Assembly: GCA_007123695.1 (NCBI GenBank)
Contig: SLGN01000627.1
Location: 1 to 11,182, forward strand
DNA: 11,182 bases
Source of the DNA: Verrucomicrobiales bacterium
GTDB lineage: Bacteria; Verrucomicrobiota; Verrucomicrobiia; Verrucomicrobiales; DEV007
Direction: 5' to 3'
Part shown: piece after piece, positions 1 to 6,913 of the stretch
Position numbering within the stretch: position 1 is the first letter of the stretch
How the letters are laid out: every line of letters starts with the position of its first letter
The notes under the pieces: model-generated
The model's database searches: none
What the model was told of the DNA's origin: nothing
Seen by the model: the letters and a program-made list of their open reading frames with translations, nothing else
Translations under genes and position numbers: made by a program

Positions 1-161
1 GCCGCCGGTCGCAGGCCCGGCTCGTTGAAGGCCCGCTTCGTCCTCTGCACCGCATACTCGCCCATGGTGCGCAGCAGCGGGGTCGGATCGGCCAGGGCGC
101 GCGCGCGCCGCCGCAGCGAGGGCGAGAGGGTGTCGCGGGTCATGGAGAGGGAGATCTTCAT
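1..161 (-). CDS. Phage virion morphogenesis protein (Mu G-like), N-terminal part
   Basis: This is a partial gene: the first 53 codons are visible and the rest runs off the left edge. Translation starts at ATG 161-159 (MKISLSMTRDTL...). It continues through LLRTMGEYAVQRTKRAF, which resembles the opening of the phage virion/tail morphogenesis family of Mu gpG, where an initial helix is followed by a 'GE.....T..RF' segment. Proteins of this family take part in tail or head completion. The ATG overlaps the stop of the preceding gene as ATGA, and that gene overlaps the Mu F-like gene in the same way. The order F, small protein, G fits a Mu-like head module. Family assignment rests on a short stretch and on context. 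Confidence 0.65.
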   Translation of the reverse strand, partial: MKISLSMTRDTLSPSLRRRARALADPTPLLRTMGEYAVQRTKRAFNEPGLRPA

Positions 162-394
162 CGTGGCGGAGCAACCGGAGCCAGAGGCACCTCCTCGAGA
201 TACCCCGTGGCTTCGTCCGACTCGGGGTCGGGGCCGCCCTCACGGTAGGCGGCCACCTTCATGGCAAACAGATAGGCGTCATCGTCGAGCGAGGCGGGAC
301 GATCCGGGTCCTCCCATGGCACTCCCTGCCGCCTGGCGGCGCGCGCAGTCGTCAGCCTGTCCGCAAAGTCGCTGAAGTATGCTTTTCCACTCAT
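158..394 (-). CDS. Small hypothetical phage protein (78 aa)
   Basis: This 78-residue acidic protein (MSGKAYFSDFADRL...) lies between the Mu F-like and Mu G-like genes. Its ATG overlaps the TGA of the F-like gene (ATGA at 394-391), and its own TGA overlaps the ATG of the G-like gene (ATGA at 161-158). Such tight spacing on both sides suggests translational coupling and supports it as a real gene. It has no signal peptide, membrane segment or family motif that I recognise. The position suggests a minor structural or accessory head protein, but that is only context. Confidence 0.7.
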   Translation of the reverse strand: MSGKAYFSDFADRLTTARAARRQGVPWEDPDRPASLDDDAYLFAMKVAAYREGGPDPESDEATGYLEEVPLAPVAPPR

Positions 395-1854
395 TTCAAT
401 TCCTCCACATAACCGATGATTCCGCGCCTTGCCAGCCCGACCATCGTCAGGTGGGTGGCAACGTGCTCGCGCTGCTGTTTGGTCGACAAGCCGTAGCCCT
501 CGGCCACCCGTTGCACGGTGGCGAACGCTTCACGCATGGAAGACTGGAACTCCGGGCCCGACTTGAATTCGTCGGCGTCGGAGAACTCGGCTGCGCGAAC
601 AGGTCCCGGGGTGATGGTGTAGATGCGCTCGGACGCGACGACCCGGACGGCCTTCATCTGGCCCAACAGCATCTCGGCGACATCGTCGCCTCCAGGAGGC
701 GAGTCTGCGGGGTGGCGATGCGTCATCACAGCGCCCGGCAGCTTTGCCCGGTCGTGAGAGACCCGATCAACGAGGCCGGTTTTCGCAATCCACTCCCCCG
801 CTTCGGTGAGCAATACTGATTCTTCCACCGTAGCGGGGCGGAGTTTGGCCATCTCGCGGGCCTCCAGCTCGGCGAAATCGCCGGGCGCGAGCTCCAGTCC
901 GGGACCTCGCCGGTAGCCGCTTTCCGCGGCGGCGGAGCGCAGCTCTTCGTATGCTTCGTCGTCGATCCACAGTGTGCCACCAACTGGATCGGGCAGAAGA
1001 GGCGATCGGAAGCTGGCCTTCGGGCGCCTTGCTCGCTTGGTGAGATACTCCCACGCGTCGCCCGCGCCCGGCACTTCGGCGTTGCGCGCCCAATCCTGGA
1101 AGGCCGTCCAGATCTTGGGGCCGACGCGCGACTGCAGCCCCTCCAGCATCTCCAGCGTCACCAGGCCGCCGCGCGGATCGAAGCGGAAGCCGTCCGGGTT
1201 GCGTGCGACGAAGTTCATCACGCCGTCGCGGTAGAGGTTTCCGGCTTCGAGCGCCTCCAGCTCGGGTCCGCGGTCGATCACCTTGATGGCCGGCCGGCCC
1301 TCCGGTGTGCGCAGATTCGATTCCCGCAGCTCCGCCACATCGGCATCGGTCAGACCGACGACATCGCAGCGGCACCCAAATTCCCAGGGCGGCGTGTGGT
1401 CCAGCCAGAAGGGCGAGTCGGCGGGCAGAATGAGGCCGTCGAGGGCCGCGTGGCTGCCGCGCACGCGCTCGTCCTGCGCGGTCTGGTATTTGCGCCACGG
1501 GAAGATCTCGCGCTGGTCTTCCAGCGCCGCCCAGTTCGCCTTGGCGTAGGCCGCGTAGCCGTGGCTGCGCAGGAGCAGCTCGGCCCGCGACTCGGCGGCC
1601 TCGCCGTCGCCGAGCCAGTCCGACACCTCGCCGACGATGCGGCGCTTGGCCTCGGCCCAGTCCTCGCCCTCGGGCACCGCCGCGACGAGGTTGCGCACCC
1701 GCTCGATGGCGTGCAGGTCCTCCACGCCGGTGATGACCACCGCCGCCGCCCGCAGCTCGGGCGCCATCGCGTCGAACAGCTCGCGCGTGGCCGGCAGCTT
1801 GCCGCGGATCATCCGCGCGGCCTCGGCGTGGGGCATGGGTTCGGGGGAGATCAT
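391..1854 (-). CDS. Mu F-like minor head / head morphogenesis protein with C-terminal extension
   Basis: The protein is 487 residues. Residues about 123-165 carry the classic MuF signature: YQTAQDERVRGSHAALDG, then DSPFWLDHTPPWEFGCRC with the conserved GCRC at 160-163. Proteins of this family (Mu gp30, SPP1 gp7) associate with the portal and procapsid during head assembly. The usual MuF domain ends near residue 170-240. The remaining ~250 residues are an extension containing PGAVMTHRHP followed by GGDD and a strand-like segment RVVASERIYTITPG (about residues 374-417). That resembles the 'HNHP...D' domains, JAB/MPN-like in pattern, often found at the end of MuF proteins. MuF proteins are known carriers of polymorphic toxin C-termini, so a toxin or processing domain is possible here. 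The start ATG has no clear ribosome binding site and may depend on coupling to an upstream gene. Confidence 0.85.
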   Translation of the reverse strand: MISPEPMPHAEAARMIRGKLPATRELFDAMAPELRAAAVVITGVEDLHAIERVRNLVAAVPEGEDWAEAKRRIVGEVSDWLGDGEAAESRAELLLRSHGYAAYAKANWAALEDQREIFPWRKYQTAQDERVRGSHAALDGLILPADSPFWLDHTPPWEFGCRCDVVGLTDADVAELRESNLRTPEGRPAIKVIDRGPELEALEAGNLYRDGVMNFVARNPDGFRFDPRGGLVTLEMLEGLQSRVGPKIWTAFQDWARNAEVPGAGDAWEYLTKRARRPKASFRSPLLPDPVGGTLWIDDEAYEELRSAAAESGYRRGPGLELAPGDFAELEAREMAKLRPATVEESVLLTEAGEWIAKTGLVDRVSHDRAKLPGAVMTHRHPADSPPGGDDVAEMLLGQMKAVRVVASERIYTITPGPVRAAEFSDADEFKSGPEFQSSMREAFATVQRVAEGYGLSTKQQREHVATHLTMVGLARRGIIGYVEELK

Positions 1855-1864
1855 AGATGCGTGA

Positions 1865-2014
1865 TCAAAACGGGATTTCCAGGGCTTGATCTATTGCTTC
1901 GCGAATTGATCCTCTTCCAATCTCTTTTCCACCAACGCGGGCTGGCACATCCTGCATCGGGGTGCCGCGGTGTTTCCCTAAGGGCATCGGGTCGGTGTCG
2001 TCGAGTGTCTTCAT
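1865..2014 (-). pseudogene. DUF3820-like small protein, truncated or frameshifted
   Basis: A 49-codon ORF starts at ATG 2014, with a GAGAG stretch a few bases upstream. It reads MKTLDDTDPMPLGKHRGTPM followed by QDVPA. The core 'MPFGKHKG.P..DVPA' is the hallmark of the DUF3820 family, which normally continues with 'SYLLWL' and about 40 more residues. Here that part is missing after VPAR. Another frame from the same point reads RWWKRDWKRI and ends in a TGA overlapping the ATG of the Mu F-like gene, so a single-base frameshift is likely. Small DUF3820 proteins are common in phage genomes; their function is unclear. Motif recognition is good, gene integrity is doubtful. Confidence 0.5.
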
Positions 2015-2036
2015 TCTTTTGCTCTCAGATCGATTC

Positions 2037-2124
2037 TCAGCCGGGGTCCGCCAGTGCCTGTCTCAGTTCGTCGGCGGGCGAGATCGGCGATTTGCCGACG
2101 TTTGCGACCCGGTAGCGGGCCTTT
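2037..2124 (-). other. Unassigned gap, possible remnant of a deleted phage gene
   Basis: After the TAG of the winged-helix gene, one minus-strand frame reads ARYRVANVGKSPISPADELR and stops with TGA at 2039-2037. It has no ATG or GTG of its own. In Mu-like phages the large terminase and the portal, about 3 kb, would be expected between the early genes and the F gene. Only 270 bases (1855-2124) remain here, so this may be the scar of that deletion. No family is recognised. Confidence 0.25.
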
Positions 2125-2583
2125 CTAATAGATTTCCGAGACGTAGGCGGCGCGGCGGCTCAGGTTCGGGCATTCGGGGGCGGCTTCGCCCCAGAATCCC
2201 GGGTTGTCGTGGACGCGCCGCAGGTGCTCCACGAAGCTCTCCAGATTCAGCTCCACCACGTGGGGCGAGGTCTGCCGCATCACGATGTAGCCGTTGCGCC
2301 ACAGGCGCTGCAGCGTCTGGCGCGATATCTTCATCCCTAGCCTCGCGGCCAGGTCGGCGTTCACCGCCACCCAGTTCGACCACTCGACCGGCACCGGGCG
2401 GTAGTCGCCGTTGCCCAGCCGCATCATGCGGCAGAGCGCGTAGGACGGTGCTTTCAGCAGGCGCGCGTCCTCCACGGCCCCGGCGACCAGGTCGGACAGC
2501 GCGAGGCGTTCGCCGGGCGCGAGCTCCACGTCGCCGCCGGGGGGCGCGGCGTGCTCCAGCAGGATCAGAGGTTCTTTTTTCAT
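2125..2583 (-). CDS. Hypothetical winged-helix-like phage protein
   Basis: The protein has 152 residues and starts at ATG 2583, seven bases after the stop of the upstream gene, so the two are probably co-transcribed. The middle (about residues 70-118) looks like a helix-turn-helix with a wing: NADLAARLGMKISRQTLQRL, then RNGYIVM and a beta-like PHVVELNLESF. The first 45 residues are acidic and include a leucine-rich segment. Possible roles in a Mu-like cluster are a late-transcription regulator or a terminase small subunit, both of which use helix-turn-helix domains, but no family motif settles this. It ends in TAG. No ribosome binding site is obvious. Confidence 0.55.
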   Translation of the reverse strand: MKKEPLILLEHAAPPGGDVELAPGERLALSDLVAGAVEDARLLKAPSYALCRMMRLGNGDYRPVPVEWSNWVAVNADLAARLGMKISRQTLQRLWRNGYIVMRQTSPHVVELNLESFVEHLRRVHDNPGFWGEAAPECPNLSRRAAYVSEIY

Positions 2584-2590
2584 AGCGTGT

Positions 2591-3052
2591 TTATCTTCGG
2601 TTGCGCACCGTGTAGACCAGGCTCCAGAGCTGCTTGGCCGAGGCGCGGGAGAGGGGCGTCTTGTACTTCTGTCGACAGATCTTTTCCGGGTAGGCTGGGT
2701 GGGGCAGGTCGCGGGCCAGCGTCTCGCGCCGCAGCACGGCGGCGGCCTGCTCGCGGTCCGCCGCCTCCGGCGACCCGTAGGCCGCGTCCTGGAAGGCCGT
2801 CTCCGGCTCCTCGCCGGCCAGCGTCAGGAAATGCCCGCGGATCTGGCGGTAGTCGCGCTGCGTCGCCTCGCGCAGCCCTCCGGCGCGGCCTCCCGTGGCG
2901 GCGGACACCTCGGCGCGACGCCAGTCGTCGGGCCCCGCGCCGTCGTCCACCAGACCCGCGTCGAGATGCAGGTCGTAGGCCCGGCGGGCCAGCATCGCGA
3001 GGCGGGCCTTCTGCTTGCGGCTCAGCTCCCCTCTCGCCTTGGGCACCTCCAC
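2591..3052 (-). CDS. Mu-like early protein, possibly GemA/gp16-related
   Basis: This basic protein of about 153 residues starts at GTG 3052 at the latest, though the true start is uncertain. It opens LSRKQKARLAMLARRAYDLH and ends YPEKICRQKY...KQLWSLVYTVRNRR. An N-terminal 'RKQ..A..A..A' helix and a C-terminal 'qLw.l...l..R' helix recall the GemA/gp16 regulators of Mu-like phages, which sit upstream of the head genes and modulate host gyrase and gene expression. The similarity is loose and the middle region differs, so this is a tentative call. Its 5' end meets the oppositely oriented portal fragment, which marks a rearrangement breakpoint and could have removed its natural start. Confidence 0.45.
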   Translation of the reverse strand: MEVPKARGELSRKQKARLAMLARRAYDLHLDAGLVDDGAGPDDWRRAEVSAATGGRAGGLREATQRDYRQIRGHFLTLAGEEPETAFQDAAYGSPEAADREQAAAVLRRETLARDLPHPAYPEKICRQKYKTPLSRASAKQLWSLVYTVRNRR

Positions 3053-3066
3053 GCGCGGCTCGCGGC

Positions 3067-4161
3067 ATGGCGAGTCCCACGGCGCCGCCTCGGGCTCCGG
3101 TCGCGCCGGCGAGGCGGGCGCGCCCGGTCCCGCACCACCTCCTCGACTACCGCGACGGCTGCCTCAAGATCCGCCGCATCGACCGCGACGGCCGCCGCAC
3201 CGAAGAGTTCTGCCGCCCCGATCTCGTCCGTTACCTCTTCCACCGCGGGCACCTCCTCACCGGGCATCCCGACAAATGGGGGGGCCCCATGCGGGCCTGC
3301 CTTTTCTGGTTCCTGTTCAAGACCATGAACCGCGAGTGGTGGGCTAGGTTCCTCGACCGGTTCGGCACGCCCTTCCTGGTCGGACGCTACAACGACGGCG
3401 ACGAGCGCTCCCGCAACGAGCTGGCCTACGCGTTCCGTCAGGCGACCCGCATCTTCGGTCTTGCCATTCCCTCCCAGGCCAGCGTCGAGCTCGTGCAGGC
3501 CGCAGCGAGCCAGGCCGGCGACGCCTTCCGCAACTTCCACGACGTCGCCAACGCCGAGCTGTCTAAACTCATCGTGGGCCAGACCATGACCACCGAGGCC
3601 GCCGCCGGCGGGATCGGCGGCACGCAGGCCGCGGTGCACCAGGCTGTGCGTGACGACATCGCAGCCTTCGACAGCGCCGCCTTGGGCGAGACCTTGCGCG
3701 ACCAGCTCTTCGACCAGCACCTCTCCATAAACGGCTTTCCCGGCCCCCGTCCCGAGATCGCCTTCGGCGGCCTCGGCGGCGACGATGCCAAAGCGATCGC
3801 CGAGTTTCTCGCGGCCATCGGCGAGGCTGGCTTCGAGCCTGGTGACGATGCCGAAGAGCACCTCTCACGGGCTGCGGGCTTCGCCGTCCGTCGGAAGCAA
3901 GCCCCCCCGCAGCCTCACTACCCGGTGTCTCTGTCAGCGGACCCCGCCTCGCGAGTGTCTCGCGAGGCTGCGGCGGAAGTGTCGCGACGCCTTCGCCAGA
4001 AACATCTCCATCTGCCGGACATCATCAGGGCGAGCGCGTCTCCATTGGCACTGGAGGACGCCTTGGTCGCGTGGCTGCGCGACACCAATGCTCCCGCCGC
4101 CAACACGATCGCTGATGTTCTCGCGGCCCATGCCATCAACGGGCTCGAGCGCGTCCGTTGA
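3067..4161 (+). pseudogene. Mu gp29-type phage portal protein, C-terminal fragment
   Basis: The in-frame ATG at 3067 gives 364 residues, but homology-like sequence begins only near residue 20. It contains the portal signature of the DUF935/Mu gp29 family: a strand-rich segment (RDGCLKIRRIDRDG), then HLLTGHPDKWGGPMRACLFW, FLFKTMNREWWARFLDRFGT and PFLVGRYNDG. It then continues through LAIPSQASVELVQAAASQ to a long helical C-terminus with LSKLIVGQTMTTEA. Family members are about 500 residues, so roughly the first 130-150 are missing. In Mu-like phages this gene lies directly before the F gene on the same strand. Here it is on the opposite strand and separated from it by two other phage genes. The fragment is therefore displaced and inverted, and almost certainly not functional. 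It ends in TGA. Confidence 0.75.
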
Positions 4162-4227
4162 CCCTGTCCGGACCTTTCTCGCCCCGTGTCTACAACTTCC
4201 GCGCCGCTTTTCTCGCTGCCGGCGCGA

Positions 4228-4854
4228 TCACCTTCTGCTGCGAGGGAATCCGACTAAATCCGACCAGATCAGACCTTTACGACCTCGCCGCTGATGGGTT
4301 CCCTCAAGCAGCCTCGCGAGCCGATCGGCGGAGCCGGTAGCGAGGAACTGGTCTGCGGCGGAGGTCCAGTCAAGCAGGGCAAGGAAGGAGGTGAGGTCGA
4401 AGACGGGGGCGATGCCGGTCTCGGAATCGCGCGCCTCGAAGGCGCCGTAGAGGAGCCGATCGAGGGGGGCAGTTCCGGTGGCGCGGAGGAAGGCGGCGCT
4501 GAGGAAGCCGATGAGGGGCTGGGTGCGGAAGCCGTGGGTGACGTCGAGGGCGACGCTGTCATGGCCTCGGGCGGCCTCGCCCACGGCGTCGAAGATCTGC
4601 CAGTGCTCGGCGGCATCCGCCCCGTCGGGGATGGGAAGGAGGACGGCGGGAATTCCGGCGGAGTCCAGCTCGGCGGATAGCTCCGTCCAGTGGGTGGCCT
4701 CGGCTTTTTCCGTGGCCAGGACGGTGACGCCCCCGGCACCCGTGAGCCGGGCGATGGCGAGAGTGGCGAAGCGGGTGGCGGCGGCAGCTTGACCGTCGAG
4801 GGCGTAGACGATGGGCTGGTAGTTGCCGGTGCCGAGAAAGGAGAGCAGGTGCAT
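4228..4854 (-). pseudogene. CARF-domain CRISPR accessory protein (DxTHG / TIGR02221-like), C-terminally truncated
   Basis: The ATG at 4854 starts the protein exactly at the family's typical opening, MHLLSFLGTGNYQP; an upstream TTG at 4887 is less likely. Residues 104-113 are DVTHGFRTQP, the DxTHG motif of type III CRISPR-associated CARF proteins (Csx2/TIGR02221 group), and LYGAFE at 135-140 also fits. CARF domains bind cyclic oligoadenylate made by Cas10 and switch on an attached effector. Recognisable sequence stops at about residue 185 (near 4300). The last ~23 residues (RRGRKGLIWSDLVGFP...) look foreign, and the effector half (HEPN nuclease in many relatives) is absent. No Cas10, other Csm/Cmr genes or CRISPR repeats are in the window. 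It is best read as an orphan remnant. Confidence 0.7.
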
Positions 4855-4881
4855 GGCTTGGGTTGTTTGAATCGAGGGTGG

Positions 4882-4903
4882 CGGCAAGCCTCCGGCTTGT
4901 CCG
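4882..4903. repeat. REP-like palindrome (GGCAAGCC type)
   Basis: CGGCAAGCC and GGCTTGTCCG form a hairpin with a TCC loop and one bulge. It sits between the deaminase-fragment ORF and the CARF ORF, just upstream of the latter. A second hairpin of the same type (GGGCAAGCT...AGCTTGCCC) occurs at 5320-5340. Such short palindromes are usually spread by RAYT (Y1 transposase) systems; no RAYT gene is visible here. Confidence 0.6.
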
Positions 4904-5280
4904 CGGTATCGGGTCGGGTGAGATGGCGTAGACGATGTTTCTGGGATCGGCGGGGCCGGGCAGGCTGGGAGACGGCGTCTGCCGCCGGGGTTCAGCGGTC
5001 CGGGTTTGGCAGGGGGAGGCGGCTTTCGAGTTCGCGGGCGAGCGCGGCCCTTCTCTCGGGCGAGAGGAAGGCGGCGTCGAGAGCGTGGCGAAGGAGGCGC
5101 AGCAAGTCAAGCCGCGTCAGGTCGGGGCAGAGGCGGGCGGCGAGGAGGAGGTTCTCGGAGAGCGAGGCCCCGGAGATGCCGATGTTGTCCGTGTTGACGG
5201 TGACCTTGATCTCCGCGTCCAGATAGGTCTTGAGGGGGTAGGTCGTGGAGGCAGCCTTCCAGGGGGCCTCGATCCGGTCC

Positions 5281-5357
5281 GGCGCTAAAGCGCGCCCTTC
5301 TCCTTTGCTTTCGCTGGATGGGCAAGCTGGAAGCTTGCCCCCACCTTGGGCATCCAG
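5281..5357. repeat. Palindromic (REP/BIME-like) insertion inside the deaminase fragment
   Basis: Several nested palindromes cluster here. GCGCT-AA-AGCGC lies at 5282-5293. A perfect 9-bp stem GGGCAAGCT / AGCTTGCCC with a GGA loop lies at 5320-5340. An imperfect inverted repeat of about 15 bases (CGCTGGATGGGCAAG against CTTGGGCATCCAGTG) surrounds the second one. Translated, this segment is the residue ~158-192 insertion that separates GYPLD from YPLKTYLDA in the deaminase domain. It keeps the reading frame. Its palindrome type matches the one at 4882-4903. Confidence 0.6.
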
Positions 5358-5676
5358 TGGATAGCCTTTGATCTGGAGGTTGGCGTAGGGGCACATTTCG
5401 ACGCCGACGCCGCGGTTGGCGACGGAGCGCATCAGGTCGGGAGAGTCGGCGAGGTGGAGGGCGTGCCCGAGGTTCCGCTGTGTGGCGGCGAGGAGGTCAT
5501 CGAAAAACTCATCCTTGGCGTGGGCCAGCACAGCCTTCAGGTTGTGCGCTCGTGCGCCAAGGGCACCGGCCGTCCGCTTGGCGAGGTTCGCCGAGAGGTT
5601 CGCCCCGCCCTTGACAGCCACCTGGGCCACCTTCACCGTACCCCCGCTCAACGCTCCGATGGCGACCTGCTCGCAC

Positions 5677-5731
5677 ACGTAGCCGAACGTGTAGCCGAAG
5701 GTGTAGCCGAAGGTGTAGCCGAAGGTGTAGG
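5677..5731. repeat. 12-bp tandem repeat encoding YTFG units
   Basis: There are four consecutive 12-base units (one ACGTAGCCGAAC, three GTGTAGCCGAAG) plus a partial fifth. On the minus strand they encode YTFGYTFGYTFGYTFGYV. The unit length is a multiple of three, so gain or loss of copies keeps the frame. Confidence 0.9.
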
Positions 5732-5846
5732 CCATTTGCCGGGTGAGGGTGTTGATCTCGGACAAGAGATCGTCCGTCACCCACGGGGCGCCGTCCCAGT
5801 GCGCCTTCTCCGAGCCGGTCATCATGCGCCCGCAGAAGTCGTCCGC

Positions 5847-6563
5847 CTAGCCGGTGAGGCCATCGACGATTTCGCTCCAGGCGCTCTTGCTCACGGTCCA
5901 GGTCGCCTTCGCCCCGCCCTTGATGCCTTCCCAGGTCTGCCAGGAGCGCCGCTTGAAGCCCTCCCAGGTGGTCAGATCCTGGTAGAACTCGCCGAGCTGC
6001 TCCAGCGGCTTGAAAACCATATCCTCGCAGATTCGGTCGGCCAGCTTCTTGAGTTCGGAGGCACGCTTGCGGGGATCGGTTCGCCATTTCTCGAGCTCCG
6101 TCACCTGCTCTTCGGACAGCGGATGGAGAACGCCGTCGGCCAGCCAGTAGACTGTCCCGGGAGCCAGGTTGAGCGGGTTGGCCGGTTGGATGGCGGCCAG
6201 CGGAATGATGCTCAAGGTGGCCTGATAGGCAGAGGCGGGAATGCCGGGCAATGGATGGCCCAAGGTGATCTCCGCCACCTCCGGGGCCAGCGGGGTGTCC
6301 GTCTCGACGATGAGGATGGCTCCGCCGCCGAGGCTGTGGGCCACCGCTCCCGGGCTGGCGCCGCCTCCAGGCGAGCCGTCGGCGATCTGCGAGGCGAGGG
6401 TCAGAAGAATTGGAGGTATCGGGTCGGTCGTGGTTTCCGGGTCGAACCCGGGCCCCCAGTTGAAGCTGGTGCCCTTCACCCAGGCATCCACATAGGCGAT
6501 GGTATCCGCGAAGTCCTGCGCAGCTACCAGGTCATGGGTGAGGGTGCCCGCCGCCGCGCCGGC
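5847..6563 (-). pseudogene. RHS/polymorphic-toxin-type protein fragment, interrupted by stops
   Basis: The minus-strand frame reads THDLVAAQDFADTIAYVDAW, then VKGTSFNWGPGFDPETTT, and on to a tryptophan-rich helical stretch (TTWEGFKRRSWQTWEGIKGG) and WSEIVDGLTG before a TAG at 5849-5847. The same frame then continues ADDFCGRMMTGSEKAHWDG into the ORF at 4992-5825. It starts right after an in-frame TGA at 6566-6564. Because the same frame is kept on both sides of each stop, I read this as one former long gene broken by point mutations. The composition suits the body of an RHS-associated or pre-toxin protein of environmental bacteria, but I recognise no named domain. A local ATG start at 6491 exists, yet the sequence upstream of it looks equally coding. 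Confidence 0.5.
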
Positions 6564-6893
6564 TCACTGGGGGTAGAGCTTGATCCGGGCCGGGCCGACG
6601 GAGTTGAAGGCGGTGTAGAAGTTGATCTTGCGGCTGCCCGCGCCCTCGCGAACGAACTAGACCCTTTGGTCGGCGGGCTGACCTCCGGCTGGCAGGTCTT
6701 CCTCGCTGAGGATATCGGTGACCTTGTCGTAGACCTTGGTGGTTCCGCCGCCGAGGAGGCTTCCATACGTGCCGAGGTTCTCGCCGCCCGGCCCGATGAA
6801 TTCCATGGCGAGATCGTCCCAACCGGCGGGAATGTCGAAACTGCCTGCAAAAAACTTGTCGCGGGAGACTACCTCCACGGGCAGGAGGAAGGA
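6564..6893 (-). pseudogene. Fragment of large surface/RHS-associated protein with amber mutation
   Basis: The frame reads VEVVSRDKFFAGSFDIPAGW, FIGPGGENLGTYGSLLGGGT, YDKVTDILSEEDLPAGGQPA and then DQRV-stop (TAG 6659-6657). After the TAG it continues FVREGAGSRKINFYTAFNSV and GPARIKLYPQ, ending at TGA 6566-6564. The TAG falls where a tryptophan (RVWFVREG) would fit, so a TGG to TAG change is likely. The upstream end, near 6893, is abrupt: it abuts the toxin-antitoxin terminator and has no start codon. The domain looks like a beta-rich repeat of secreted proteins; I cannot name it. Confidence 0.5.
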
Positions 6894-6913
6894 TGACGAA
6901 CGGGGGGCGCGAT

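Larger units (their letters stand above)
4992..5825 (-). pseudogene. Chimeric ORF: toxin-type helical region joined to adenosine deaminase C-terminal half
   Basis: This is a 277-residue open frame. Residues 1-~115 (WVTDDLLSEINTLTRQMAYT, a YTFG tandem repeat, then VCEQVAIGALSGG) resemble the hydrophobic, alanine-rich pre-toxin segment of RHS-type polymorphic toxins. Residues ~117-277 are clearly the C-terminal half of an adenosine deaminase-family barrel: RNLGHALHLADSPDLM, GVGVEMCPYAN, then YPLKTYLDAEIKVTVNTDN (211-214 is NTDN where the family often has NTDD). The N-terminal metal-binding HxH is absent, and HAKDE (102-106) replaces a canonical HAGE if that stretch is deaminase at all. Deaminase activity is therefore not expected. 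Residues about 158-192 are an insertion derived from palindromic DNA. The frame continues upstream into the pseudogene at 5847-6893 across a TAG. The CARF ORF lies 137 bases downstream on the same strand. Confidence 0.65.

Noticed and set aside
3022..3861. 279-codon minus-strand ORF opposite the portal fragment
   Set aside because: It is antisense to clear portal motifs and contains no recognisable domain.
4201..4225. Terminator after the portal fragment (GCGCCG...CGGCGC)
   Set aside because: The stem is short and is not followed by a T tract on either strand.
5847..6659. TAG recoding (amber read-through) suggested by in-frame TAG codons
   Set aside because: TAG ends other genes here normally, including intI and the winged-helix gene, and one of the three interrupting stops is TGA. 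Decay explains them better.
5346..6896. 516-codon open frame on the + strand
   Set aside because: It has valine/glycine-rich composition without family motifs and lies antisense to frames with recognisable RHS-type and deaminase motifs. It is a GC-driven shadow.
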